Source: Dasypus novemcinctus
Lineage: Eukaryota; Chordata; Mammalia; Cingulata; Dasypodidae
Assembly (NCBI RefSeq): GCF_030445035.2
Contig: NC_080694.1
Span: 70,447,147-70,511,146 of the forward strand
DNA length: 64,000 nt
Direction: 5' to 3'
Shown: positions 35,857 through 48,015 of the stretch, piece by piece
Position numbering within the stretch: the first letter of the stretch is position 1
Layout of the letters: each line of letters begins with the position of its first letter
Position numbers and translations under genes: made by a program
The notes under the pieces: model-generated
Seen by the model: the letters and a program-made list of their open reading frames with translations, nothing else
What the model was told of the DNA's origin: nothing
Databases searched by the model: none

Positions 35857-36336
35857 TGATGTGGGCTATGGGTGGGAGGTTCTTTGTCTCTTCAAAGACA
35901 ACCTAAGCTGTCTGTGACTTGTGGGCGTGAGATGGTAAGCGGCTGCAGTCCTGCCCTTGGTGACCATGGCAATGACTCCAGTCCCAGGAAACAGTTTAGC
36001 AATGCAAACTCTATAAACTTTAAATATTCAGGGGAAATGCAAACCAAATGTGCTAAAAGCTTATCTAGAATGTATGAAGTCCATGCTAAAAACTTACCTA
36101 AGATGTGGAAGATACATATGTTAATTCAAGCTTATTGAGAACTGAAACAAAAAGACCATTTAACCTTTCCTCTCTGTATAAAAGAAACTCAAAAATCTTG
36201 TTCAGGGCTCAGGTTTGCAACAGGAAGCTCCCGAGTCCAGCCAGCCTTCCATAAACCATTTTTCCTTCTCAAAATCATTCCTGAGTCCTGGCCTCTCTGT
36301 ATGCAAATAATTGAACTTCTCTCAAATTCTACAACA
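35857..36336 (+). repeat. 5' LTR of class I element
   Basis: 480 bp, beginning TGATGTGGGC and ending TCTACAACA. A TATAAAA box at 36177-36183 is followed by the R/U5 part. The position of AATAAA in the 3' LTR reads CATAAA here, so this copy's poly(A) signal is altered. Confidence 0.92.
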
Positions 36337-36340
36337 TTTC

Positions 36341-36358
36341 TGGGGGCTCTCCTGGGAT
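36341..36358 (+). promoter_or_regulatory. Primer binding site, tRNA-Pro-like
   Basis: TGGGGGCTCTCCTGGGAT starts five bases after the LTR end. It matches the gammaretroviral tRNA-Pro primer site at about 15 of 18 positions by my recollection of that site. A splice-donor-like AAGGTAAGT follows at about 36577-36585. Confidence 0.75.
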
Positions 36359-39300
36359 TGCAAACGAAGGCCAGAGATGGTAGCATTTTGCTGCCCCTTC
36401 AAATCCCCAAGGAAGTCAGGAGGACTCAGGTGAACCTCAAATTTTGGTGCCCCTAGATTAAATTTAATCCAGATAAGATGTGGACTCCACCAGAATCTTC
36501 CCGACAAAAATCGAGGGCAATGGAAGGTCTGAAGAGAAAGATTCTGGTAACGAAAAAGAACTCTGAACAATGAAGAAGGTAAGTCTACACGGGTAAGCAC
36601 AGTCTGGAAAGCCCTAGCTCTAATTGCTAGGAGGGGGAGGCTGATCATCTCCTGATAGAACCCTAGTAGCCCCAGAAAATTGGGTGGAAGACATTCTGTC
36701 TAGGTCTGGAAAAAGGAGGAAAACCGGGTAAAAACCTGGTGTTTTTGGTTTGTCTAACTGCATGTTAGAATCTGGTACTGGTCTTATATCCACTGAAGGA
36801 GTGGAGACTTGATTATAATAGGAAGGAATGTTTATAGGTTCAATTCTTAACATCCTGGAAATTGGTCTGGATTAAAAAAAAAAAAACTTGGTTACAGGAA
36901 AATGGATTGGCTTTTCTAGTGAAGCTTGGTCTGGGTGTAAAGTTAAACAGTGAAAAAGGTCAGCTGGAATCTTTTGTTATGGTGCTGAATTGTAAATGAA
37001 TTCACTTTATACCAGTGTTAATGTTAAGTGTTCTCTCTAAAGTTTGTGATGGCTGTGGGGGCAGCCAAGCTGGAAATATATATATATATAGAACTTGTGG
37101 GTCAGATTAGTGACCTTTGTGCTTCTGTCTGTGTCAGCTCAATGCTAGTGTTGGAGTTGTGTGGTTATGTAAAGTAGAATTTAGTGGAGGAGGAACCCTC
37201 CCTTGCCATTGGCAAGGGGGTGAATTGATTATGGGGCAAAACTGTGCAGTCTGGATGTTTGCAGAGTCTGGATGTTTTGCATGCTCTGCTGCCTTGTCTC
37301 TGGTCCACCCCTTTACCAGGGCTTGGAGGCCATCTGTGTCTGTGCCATGTACCCGGGTTTGTTGGGGCTGCCCCAGTCAGGGTGGCTGGGTCCCCAGGAG
37401 GGGTGTCAAATTTAAGTAAATTTTGTCTGCCCATTTTAGCAGAAAGCTGGAAAGGGGGGAGTGGCTTGCCTCTTTCCAGTGAATCCACACCTTCTATTCA
37501 TAAGTTACATTCCTATTTGATTGTTGTGCACCCGACTGCCTGGAAGGGAGGGAAGTGAAGGGGATGAAAAGCAGAATCAAAATAAATGCAGTAAAATTCC
37601 CTCCCTAGGGTGTCAAAGCCAAAATATGTTTGCATTCTGCTCAGGTTCTTAGCAGGGATTGTGGTAAATTTAAGTAAGGGAATGTGTTCTGTGAAGGCAA
37701 AACTTGTCTTAAAGTATAAAATTTTAATGAAGCATTGTTTAAATTAAGGTATTTAAATGGCTAATTCCAGAAAGTCTTTATTAAACAAAACCTGAATTAA
37801 TAATACCACTAATAAAGGTAATTTTATAACAGGAAAACTTGTTGGTGGCCAGCCTCCCCTGCCAGCTTGCTTCTAAAGAAACTGTTTCTGGTAACACATG
37901 CTACTAAATATTTAAAGTGAAGAAAAGTTCATTATTTTAACAAGCTTGTTTAGTGTTAATGGCACTTATATGTTGTAAGAAGTTTGCCTGGTAACTTAGT
38001 ATGTGGGATATATGGAATGTGTTTTTATTGTTAAGGAAACAGGAGATGATTTTGTCCTAAGATAAAATGATTGATAATTGGAAAGCATGGAGTGTGGGAC
38101 AAAACCTGGATGAATACTGAAAGTGTAGAAGGTTTGTGGAAGGAACATTTTTTTGATTAAAATTGAGTAAGATTTAATAAGTCTATATAAAGTTTTAAAG
38201 GGTTTAGTATCAAGCAGTATACTGATGCAAAGTTAAAATTTTGTTCTTTCTCAAAGTCTCTCAAGTCATAAATCTCTTTTAGTAAAAGTTTCCTGAGTAA
38301 TCAATAAAGAAAATCTGTTTTATCAAAATAGCTTCTTGTGCTTTAACCTCATCACTTCCTCAGTGTTTAAAGAAGAAAGAGTCTTATCTCTTTTAAAAGA
38401 ACATTATGTTCTAGAAATCAAATCCTGAAAAGTAGCTTTTTATTTCAAACTAATTGCAAGAGATTTGTTCTTTTAAAGGAACAATTAAAAGAAAAATTAA
38501 AGTAATAATTAAGTTCATTTAGTATGTTATAAGTTGAATGAAAGGTGTTTAAAGGTGTTATAAAATTAACAGGTTTAAAAAAATTAATAAAAACTGTAAC
38601 TAAGAGTTAAATTCATTTATAAACACATTTATATTATAAAACAGCAGAAAAAAATAACTATAATTATAACTGGGTGAATTTAGCCTGAAACTATTATTGT
38701 AAGTGTAAACTCTAAACTAACCTTTCCTTCATTTATGGTTACTTCAAGCCTAGCCTCACCCCTTGCCTTTGCCTATGGTTATTTCATAACAGCTTTTGTC
38801 CTACTGGTATTAGTAACCCTGCTTTCTCTCATGAATCCAACTAAATTACTGCCTAGTGGAATTCTTAGCCCTTGGGTTTAAAAGACCACTGGAGTTTTAT
38901 TATCTCCAAAGACTGAGGGGAATAAAGAGAGTCTCCTGCCTTAACTGTCAGTGTTCCTAAGAGTGGCAATTCATGAGAGAAACCAGTTTGTCTCCCTGAG
39001 GCTTCCAATAGCCTCAGTAAATATACGTAGAGTTAATCTTGTTGCTTATGAGAATTCTGCTAAATTCAAAGTAAAATATAAAGTTCTGAAACAAAAGAGA
39101 ATTGTGTTAAAACATTTTGGTTACGAGCCATTAGTTAAGAAATAAAATTCTTGTGTAAAACTGCAAGGTCATAGTGTAAAACTGCACAGTCATAGTGCAA
39201 ATTAAGAAAAGTTTCAGGAGTCTTTGAAATGTTTTGCAGTCACACTTATTTTGTAAAAAATGGAAGTTTTAAGCAACTAAAGTTATGTTTTTGTGTCAAA

Positions 39301-42300
39301 CTATTCATGTCTGCCTATTTACTCAAATTGTTGAGGTTAAATATGCAGTTATATAAGTAATATATATTTTTGGACCCCAAATTAAGCTAAACAGTATATA
39401 AAATAATGTAAATTATAAGTAACATCAATGAGTTGTGTTTCTGTGTCTAACTTTTATGTCTGCCCATTTGCTCAGTGTATGTCTTTATACATCAGGATGA
39501 TAATATCAAATTAACAAGTGAAAATTCCTAAAAGAGCCCTATTCAAATTGTTAAAAATTAAATATGAGTTATTTATGTGAAAAAATATACTTGAAGCCCA
39601 AATTAAACTAAGCAGGATGAAAAAGTCATATAAAAATCTGATTATAAAAACTATTGTGAAAAGGCCTCCTCTTTGCAAGAGTTTTGAAGGCAAGACTAAG
39701 TATGGCAGAATAAACCTATCTACTAGGCTAAGGAATTAAAAATCAGTTTGCCCTGTAATTTTCCCATTTAAACCTTTTGTAAGCTATAAAATGTAAAAAA
39801 CAAAGATTAGCTTAGTTTTCACATAAAGGAAGAAAATATTGATTAATGTAACCTGGCAACCTACTGCCTCAGTCTCCCATTCCCAGGTTAAACAGCAACA
39901 AAGGAAACCAGCTTAAGCCAGTCCGATAGGCAATAAAAGATGCCTGAGAAAGAGCTAAATCAATACCAATTCAGCACTAAATTCCATCCCTTATTTCACA
40001 AAGGGGAGCAGATAAAAAGTAAAATGGTTGGAATGTAATAGAGGAAGCAGTTAAATCACAAACTTTTGCACAGGAACGTTAGATCTTCTTGGATAGGCTG
40101 TGTCTTCTACAGTATCCAATCTATGAGAAAACAGAGAAAGAGCTTGCGTGCTAGGCTTAGGGTATAAATTGTGTCATTTTTCTTTGTTTGGAGTGCCAGC
40201 CATATTTTCTGGTTGTGTGCCCCTTCTTGCAAAATTGAGAATAAATTATTTTCTTCTCCACAATCGGGTGAGCCTTATTTTCTTCCAGAAGAAGATTTCT
40301 TTCCAACAAAAATAAAGGTAATTAGTGGCTCAGTTGACAAATTTCAGTAAATAAAGTCCATAAAAACTATGGAGAGATCTTTCTGGGATTATGATTAAAC
40401 AAATTACATAATTGTGTAATGTGTTTTGAAACCTGGTAATCAATGTGCTTTTAAAAAATTATTCAATTTCATAATTTAAACAAAGAAAAAGTTTTAGTTT
40501 CCTGTAAGGAAAAAAGAGAACATCCCTTCCATAAACTATAATGGTTTCCATTTTATTTAACTTGAGTGTAATCTCCCATAGTTAATTTATAAACTAAATT
40601 AACATTATATGTACAAAATCTTTAGAGTCATGGAAATTGTAAGTTCACATTGGTGAAAATAGGCTAAAGAAAAATGATTGTAGATATGCTCACTTAAATA
40701 AACAAAATAAATTTCTTTGGTTGGTAATTGTAATTTAATAAGTTAAATTAAACATGAAATGGCTAGTCAATGTGGTTATAGACAATTATAAAGAGTTTGT
40801 AAAACATTTTCCAAACTGAAAACGTTTAAATAGTTCTAATTCTAGAAGTCATTGTTAACTAAAAATTTAGGTTGGTATTGGTTGCAAAAAAATCACTTTG
40901 TAATAATAAAACCTTTCTGAAGGCCACCGCAAGGTGCATATTTAAATAAATGGTAATAAAAAGTTATCCTGATTCTATTGGAAATATTCTGTTTTCATTT
41001 TAACAAGGAAAAATAATTTTTCCCTCTATTACTAAAGTAAAATACCTACTATTATCTTCATAGTAAAATTGTGTAAGTAAACAGTCATTTGATATATGAT
41101 GTGTTGCATTAAATTGTTTAAAATATATATAAAAACAAGGGATAAACTTTAATATTGTCAAACACTTTTGTGTATTCAAACCAGGCCTTGAATACATTGT
41201 AAGTTGCCTCTCCATGTGAGTTATTGACTAGGCTGGTCACTGACCCATCAATTAGAAATATTTGCTATATCAGCCTCTGGTTCTGTTCCTGAAGTTGACG
41301 GAACCTATGTTGCAGTTTCAAGCTCCTGCAGCAGCCAATGATGACTTGGTACAGCCAAGTGTGCAATGGATATCACCTCCAGACTGGCACTGTTCCATAG
41401 TGCCAGAGAGCACTATGCACCAGGCTGGTAGAACACTGGAAACTCTCTAGAATCAACAATGCTGCAACTTGCTCACTATGTGAAGAACATGCTAAATGGA
41501 TCATGATACCAGGATACTGTAAGTAAAACTTAAACACAATTGGCATTATGGCCTGCTCCCATGAAGAGATAACATGTAAGGTATTACAAACTTGAAACTT
41601 AAAACTATTAATTGCAACTCAGAATCCTTATGCATTAAGTAATACATTAGTTAATATTAAGTGCTGTACTTTTATCCCATACTAAATATATGCCTAATAA
41701 TTATAACGTTATCTTTTCTATTTTAGATCAAGTGCGAGAGTATATTGGACATGTTAAATTCCTGGTAAATTCATTTTCTAAACAGTTAATAAACATGTCT
41801 ATAAAATAAGGTGGCAATCTCAGCCAGGCTCAGTCAACTTACTATATTCTACTGTACTCTACTGTGTAGCAAAGTGAGGCTTGCTTGCTAATAATGAGTT
41901 ACCTATTGAACAAGTCAAAATTACTAAAAATTGTACAATTAAAACCAAAATGTAAAAAACCTTTATTCTGTAGTTATGATCACTCCCACAGCTAAAAACT
42001 AAGAAAATTTCCAACTTGGTGTACTAATCCTGAATGAAACCCATTGCCCAAAGGGTGTCAGTTCACAAGGATCATCTGACAGAGCACATGAGTGCCAATC
42101 ATTAAACAGCTTGAAATGTGTCTTCCAACAAAGCTAAGTATCTACTGCAATTTCTCTCTAAATTAAATAACTTAAAAAGTATACATATATATATTTATAT
42201 ATATATATATATACTGTTCCCACCAGCTTTTAAAAAGGAGTGCCATCTTTATAAGCACCTAACCTTGTCTAACTTTGTAATCCAATGTCCTCTTTTAAAA

Positions 42301-42790
42301 ACAGGAGTCCAAATTTTTAATTAAGTTTGTTTCTTTCAGAGTGAACATCTTATTAACCATATGAAAACTTCATCCAAGTTTGTACAGAATGCCAGATCCA
42401 TCTTCCTCCAGTTAAAATAAAATAAGACTTTTACACCTTGTTAGGCAATGACTATAGTCCATGGCCAGCAGGAAGCAGGTACAGAAAAGGGATCATCTCC
42501 CTTCAGCACCTCTTTTAGACAAAAGGTTTAAACTCTTTAAGGGTAAAACAAAATTAATAGATGGATATGGAACCTGACTGAAATCCACGTGGGTGCTGCT
42601 GGTCCCAGGATGACTGCAGGGGGACCCCTGCCCCAGTATTCTGCTGTTCAGAATAAAAACTTCTAAACTTCTAAAAACAAAATCCTGGTTGCTACACTAA
42701 AGACTGATAAATAATCAGTCAAAACAACAAACAGTCATCCACCTCATAGCTCCAACAATAATTATGCCAAAGCTTAGCACGTTAAACTTT
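36359..42790 (+). other. AT-rich, apparently non-coding interior of class I element
   Basis: There are no recognisable retroviral proteins. Two blocks near 39280-39400 and 39430-39620 are diverged copies of each other (TGTCTGCC, then TTTGCTCA, then AAATTAAGCTAA-like words). The block at 37660-38060 is collinear with 55780-56060 of the betaretrovirus-like provirus. The block near 39510-39570 matches 55385-55435 of the same provirus. A TA repeat lies at 42184-42213 and a short one at 37077-37090. A TATAAATT at about 40162 with AATAAA about 80 bp later might mark a nested LTR, but without a target duplication this stays a guess. Confidence 0.7.
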
Positions 42791-42805
42791 GGCAGAGGGG
42801 GGAAA
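42791..42805 (+). promoter_or_regulatory. Polypurine tract of class I element
   Basis: GGCAGAGGGGGGAAA abuts the TG that opens the 3' LTR, the standard position for plus-strand priming. Confidence 0.85.
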
Positions 42806-43263
42806 TGATGTGAGCTATGGGTGCGAGGCTCTTTGTCTCTTCAGAGATAACCTAAGCTGTCTGTGACTTGTGGGCATGAGATGGTAAGAGGCTGTAGTCC
42901 TGCCCTTGGTGATGATGGCAACGACTCCAGTCCCAGGAAACAGTTTAACAATGTAAGGTCTATAAACTTTAAGTATTCAGGGGAAATGCAAACAAAATGT
43001 GCTAAAAGCTTATTTAGAATATATGAAGTCCATGCTAAAAGCTTATCTAAGATGTGGAAGATACATATGTTAATTCAAGCCTATTGAGAACTGAAACAAA
43101 AGGACCATTTAACCTTTCCTCTCTGTATAAAAGAAGCTCGAAAGTCTTGTTCAGGGCTCAGATCTGGCCGACCATCAATAAACCATTTTTCCTTCTCAAA
43201 ATCATTCCTGAGTCCTGGCCTCTCTATATGCAAATAATTGAACCTCTCTCAAATTCTACAACA
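42806..43263 (+). repeat. 3' LTR of class I element
   Basis: 458 bp. It is 22 bp shorter than the 5' LTR because of a replaced segment after TTCAGGGCTCAG. It retains a canonical AATAAA at 43177-43182 and TATAAAA upstream. Open frames here (42863-43087 and 43054-43527) run through the LTR and are not genes. Confidence 0.92.
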
Positions 43264-43267
43264 TTTA

Positions 43268-43754
43268 TATCTAAGCTGATGCTAAACAAAATTTCCATGT
43301 TTTTTACTTTATTAAAACTCTTAGGTGATCACATATTAAATTATGATTTGCATAAATCAACTTTTCAAAAGCCATTCTTGTTTGAATCCCACATCAGTTC
43401 TTCTAGTTCTGCTCCACTGAGTTACTGCCAACTTGAAACTTTTATGTGTTTGTTCATATGTCAACTGACTTTGCATGATGTAATTTTCAAACTGCATGTC
43501 TCTGGCAGTTTAGTCCAAGCATATTAATTCACAAACCAGTGAAAAAGAGAAACACTATTTTCATATATGCATCATCAGAGGGCTCGTTATTTGCCCCAAG
43601 AACATTTAAAAGCAATTTGGGACCAAAAGGTCATTTACCCTGTTTTCTCCAATTTAAATAACTCCTAGTTACTTTTCATGGATCAGATTCCATGACTCTA
43701 ATCTTCACCCTGGTGGCCTCAAGGATTTTAAGTGATTCCACAGGTACTTTTGTT
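43268..43754. other. Unassigned intergenic DNA
   Basis: AT-rich sequence with no recognisable feature. Confidence 0.45.
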
Positions 43755-43833
43755 TTAGGAGGTAATGGGGATTGAACCCAGGACCTCATATATGAGAAGC
43801 AGGGGCTCAATTACTGAGCTACATCTGCTCCCT
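43755..43833 (-). mobile_element. tRNA-derived SINE, DAS type
   Basis: It reads GTAATGGGGATTGAACCCAG, GACCTCATATATGAGAAGCA and CTGAGCTACATCTGCTCCCT. This is the complement of a DAS head with A and B boxes. Confidence 0.85.
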
Positions 43834-44699
43834 ATCCACAGATACCTTTTATTCTCTTACCCTTTCAATAAGCATTTGTGCATTCAACCTCCATACTTAA
43901 AAACTGTCCATGGAGTTTTTCTTTAAGAGTAAGAAAAATTGGTGGGATTTAAGGTTTCTTTATTTTGTGTAGGATGTATGTTCAGGGAGGACTGGATGAC
44001 AGTAGAATGACCATGCTTGTTGTTACAGGTAAGTTCATATTTCTGCTCATGTAACAGAGGGCTTGGTGGATGAGCTGACATCAGTTCCAAACAAAATGTG
44101 AGGAAGAGTGGTGGACATGGAAAACCAGAAGGAAAGACAGTTGCTGAGTGCAATCCTCTAATGTCCCATACCCCTTACATAGCACCCTGCTTATAACTAT
44201 TGACTTGACATCTATTTACCAGAAAACTATGTTCCCATATCATGCTAGCAACAAAGAAAAAGTGGCATATATACTTTTTCCTTTCATATTTTTCCTTTCC
44301 AGGGTTTGTAATAAGTTCTGTACCCACCAGTAGGGAGCTGGTTGTGTTTCCTAACCTGCATGCCAAGCTGGGCTTGCTAGAATATTATTGTTTAATGATA
44401 ACCAAGTCCCACTCATTAAACACTTCCTATGATTCAGGCACTGTCCTAAGTTCAGAGGTGAGTGCATTGACTCATGAGCTTGGCAGTCACTGTCCAATGC
44501 TAGTGTTAGATACAGTTCAATCCCTCTTCTTTTCCTTACCTGCTAACCTACCTTCATAAACATTTCATTAGTCTCTATTCAGAGATGGAAAACATGGCAG
44601 AAGAATGTCCACCTACTTGATCAGAAGTCATTGGGCAGATTGGTTCCAGGGTCAGTTTTCCCAACAGTGAAATTTTAAAGTTGATTTTTTAAAAAAACA
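43834..44699. other. Unassigned DNA with a probable antisense MIR fragment
   Basis: 44395-44490 (CATTAAACACTTCCTATGAT, TCAGGCACTGTCCTAAG) has the antisense MIR order. The rest shows nothing nameable. Confidence 0.45.
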
Positions 44700-45420
44700 T
44701 GGACAAAGGGATAGAAAATGGAAAATTTCCTTGTTTTGAATTGTGTTTCCTTAGTAATGGGAGAGTTGCATTTTTTTAAGTGTTTGCTGTTATTTTATAC
44801 TTTTCCTTCCCCAAATCGCTTGTTTATATACATTGCTCATTTTTTTCTCTTGGACTTTTTGTCTTTTCCTCGTAATAATTATATCATAATTCTTTGTATT
44901 TTTATTCATCAAATATTGCTATAAATGCTGTACAGTTCTCCATCTTGTCATTTATCTTTTATTTGTATTGGTATTTTTTCAAATATTAATTTTAAATTTA
45001 TGTGATTAGATAATAATCAATCATTTATGGTTTCTGCCTTTGGTGCTATGATATCATCTACTGCAATTCTAAAATAGAAACGCTTTATTTTCTTCTCATA
45101 CTTTTCTACTATTATTTCTCATTTAATATTTTAAAGTAGTTGAAATCTATGTATTTTATGCTTACGTATAAGATGTTACAAAAATTTATATTATTTTTCC
45201 TTTCAAAATATTATCAAATTGCCACTTTACCACTCACTTAAAAATCACACCACTCATATGTATTAAATTTTCCTATTTGGGTCTCTTTCTGAATTGTCTC
45301 TTTCATTCTATTAATCTGATTATTACTTTGTTAATGACAGTAGAATCTTAATAAGTTTTGACACCTGGTAAGGCAAATGTCTATTCATTTTTTTTCTGTT
45401 TATTAATTCATTATTTTTTA
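44700..45420 (-). repeat. Old L1 3' region relic
   Basis: On the plus strand TTCTCTTGGACTTTTTGTCT is followed by a long T-rich decayed stretch and by AATAAGTTTTGACACCTGGT, AAGGCAAATGTC. This is the antisense order of an old L1. The boundaries are approximate and the element may extend to about 45850. Confidence 0.5.
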
Positions 45421-46989
45421 TGAACTACAGAGAAGTCAATGGATGACAGACCCAAGACAGATTGGTGGTATAAATATGTATGTTTGGGAGAAATGCTGTC
45501 CTTCACAGCTCTATGAATCTAAATGTGCTCTCACATTCACTCGTTTATGGATGGATCCATCCTAGACAGGCACTGATCAGGGTATTAGAAAATGATACAT
45601 CCTGATTGTTTGGGGCTATATTTGATTATGATTTAGATAATTGCATCTTACATAGTCTCATGTTACCACATGGAGTATTTGAAGCACGTTGATTTCTGTT
45701 CCATTAGGATTCCCTTAATAACTATTAGAAATAAAATGTCATCAAGTTAAACATACTTTTCCTTTATTCCAATAAATCATATATCCAATCTTTCTTGTCC
45801 TGTAAGTTTAACTTCCATTATGTTAAAACAAATTGTTTGGAACCACCAAAATTTCTCATTTGACCCAGATATATTTCTAATGATTTTGTGACTATTGCCA
45901 AATTTTAATGTTCCTGCTCCCTACTTTCTTACTGAGATTTTATGTGTCTTTGCATTATGCCCCTAGTAATCTAAGACCTAAATGTGACCACTCAGTGGGT
46001 TCACCTGTTCTCTGAAAGACGGGAGAAATATCACATGCAAATATGTCATTTTGGAGGATTGGGAAAGACAATAGGCAAAGAATATTTTTACTGATGGTTT
46101 CAGGAGAAATAAAGTACTGATTACAAATGCATAATGACAGAACAAGCATCTAAATGAAATATAAATATGCAAAACCTCCTAGCTCAACATAAGCGCCATT
46201 ATATGCTTTCCTCCCAATTTGCTTAGGGCCTCATCTTCTGTCCTGAGCAGATTACCTAAGGGATTTCAGCCCTCCCTCTCCCCACAGGGCTCAAGTTCAG
46301 TCCTCTGCTTCTTTGTGATTTCAATTGCATTTCCAGGGTCAGCAGCATTCCTGCTTCCCATTCTGGAGGAATGTGAGGCTTCTACTCAACTTTTACCTGT
46401 TCCTTTCTGTTATGGGCATATATTATGCTGTGAAAAAAAATGAAGTCTTACGTTTACTTGCATTTTACTACTGAAGGTCTATTACTATTATTTACCAAGA
46501 AATAATATATAGCTGTAGCTGAAAGGCCTAAATGAAATTATATATGATGGAAGCAGTTATAAATCTGACAGTCATTTCTATGCATTCTCATGTACACTTT
46601 CCAATGTCAAGTTTCCAATATCAACTTTTCCAATGTCAGGTTTTCCCACTCTGAAGGAGGTAACTCACCCTGGGATAAGAAGTATCGATCCTTCTCCTTA
46701 TTTCATGTTTTTAAGTCTGCCTAAAAGTGCCTTCTTTTATTATGCTTTGGAATTCTGCTTAAATCAACCACTGTAACCATCTCATAAATGCTGCATTTAA
46801 ACATACAAAATAGACTAAAGAAATTTGGGTGCATGAAACTAAATATCTGACAACTTCTGCAGACTACAGAAAATCAGATTGGTTATCGGAATTTTAGTGT
46901 TGTTCCTGTCTTACTTTAGTTCCACTGTTGTATGCAGTCCTTCTTGTGCTATCTGTATACTTGGGGGAAACTGGGTGTAAAAGAAGGAG
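45421..46989. other. Unassigned intergenic DNA
   Basis: No gene seen. The open frame at 46219-46443 lacks any recognisable feature. Confidence 0.45.
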
Positions 46990-47150
46990 TTGTTTTTAAA
47001 TTCTGAGCCTCGGCATTGCTAAGTATGCTGTGAGTAAATTATTTAATCTCACTGAGCCACAGTAGCAATGAAATGCAGATCCTATCTCTTTATCTGGGTT
47101 TTAGTAAAAACAGAAAGCATTGCTTCAGGCACTGAATGGTGCCCACCCCA
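46990..47150 (+). mobile_element. Probable MIR SINE
   Basis: Blocks AATTCTGAGCCTCGGCATTG, GTGAGTAAATTATTTAATCT, CACTGAGCCACAGTAGCAAT and CAGATCCTATCTC follow the MIR core order with considerable divergence. Confidence 0.55.
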
Positions 47151-47559
47151 TGTTAGTCGAGCACTGGTTAGGTTGGAAGCTTTACGGTGTTGCCTCAGAT
47201 AGTTGAAGAAGGGGAAATGTCACCCATGGTCAACATATATCACAAGTAATCCATAATCTTAAAATCTTAAATCAAAGCACGGAATATGCATGGTAGTTCT
47301 TTGTGGAAATGGGCAGCATAAATATCATTTAGGATAAATAGGTAACCTAAAATTCTCATGAAGATGTTATTAAAACAAGCAGAATTTCTACAGATCGATT
47401 GCAGAATTAGGTGAAACTCATAACTTTCTATATTAATTTGTTCAACATTTTAAATCTGAATTAAACAATTGGATCCAAAGCAGTACTTATTATTTAAAAA
47501 ATTATGAGTGTAGGTTAGCAGGTAAGAAAAAGGAGGGGATTGAAATGTATTGAACACTT

Positions 47560-48015
47560 ACAGTTTCCAAAACTATTTTTATAATTTTATATATCTTGTA
47601 TGGATTAGAGTGGACTTACTGATATTCTACTATGGAAATATTGTGATTAGTAATGGAAGAAAATGTAGCATTGATGTGGAGAAAGTGGTCAGTGTAGCTG
47701 CTGAGGGTAGGGAGAGGGAAGAAGAGCTTTGATGTGGGGGCATTTTCAGGACTTGGAGTTGTCCTGGGTGGTAGTGCAGGGACAGTTGCTGGACATTGTT
47801 TGTCCTGCCATGGCCCATTGGGTGGACTGGGGTAAAGTGTAAACTATAATGTAAATCATTATCCATGTGGTACAACAGTGCTCAAAAATCTATTCACCAA
47901 ATGCAATGAATGTCCCATGATGATGAAAGAGGTTGTTGATATGGGAGGAGTGGGGTAAAGGGGGTGGACAGTATATGGGGACCTCATATTTTTTTAATGT
48001 AACATTAAAAAAATA
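47560..48015 (+). repeat. Retroposon family Y, 3' end copy
   Basis: It starts near TATGGATTAGAGTGGACTTA and runs through GATGTGGGGGCATTTTCAGG, CATTGGGTGGACTGG and ATATGGGGACCTCATATTTT to an A-rich tail at 47998-48015. It is a 5'-truncated copy of the element at 58161-59356. The open frames on both strands here are incidental. Confidence 0.8.

Larger units (their letters stand above)
35857..43263 (+). mobile_element. Complete class I (gammaretrovirus-like) LTR element with non-coding interior
   Basis: The element is bounded by two LTRs (35857-36336 and 42806-43263) and flanked by a perfect 4-bp duplication TTTA (35853-35856 and 43264-43267). It has a tRNA-Pro-like primer binding site after the 5' LTR and a polypurine tract before the 3' LTR. 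A 4-bp duplication with that primer type fits class I ERVs. By hand count the LTRs differ at roughly 30 of about 458 aligned bases, plus a 22-bp length difference, so the insertion is not recent. The 6.5-kb interior is strongly AT-rich. I found no gag, pol or env motif and no open frame above about 110 codons. It may be a non-autonomous element mobilised in trans. Confidence 0.9.
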
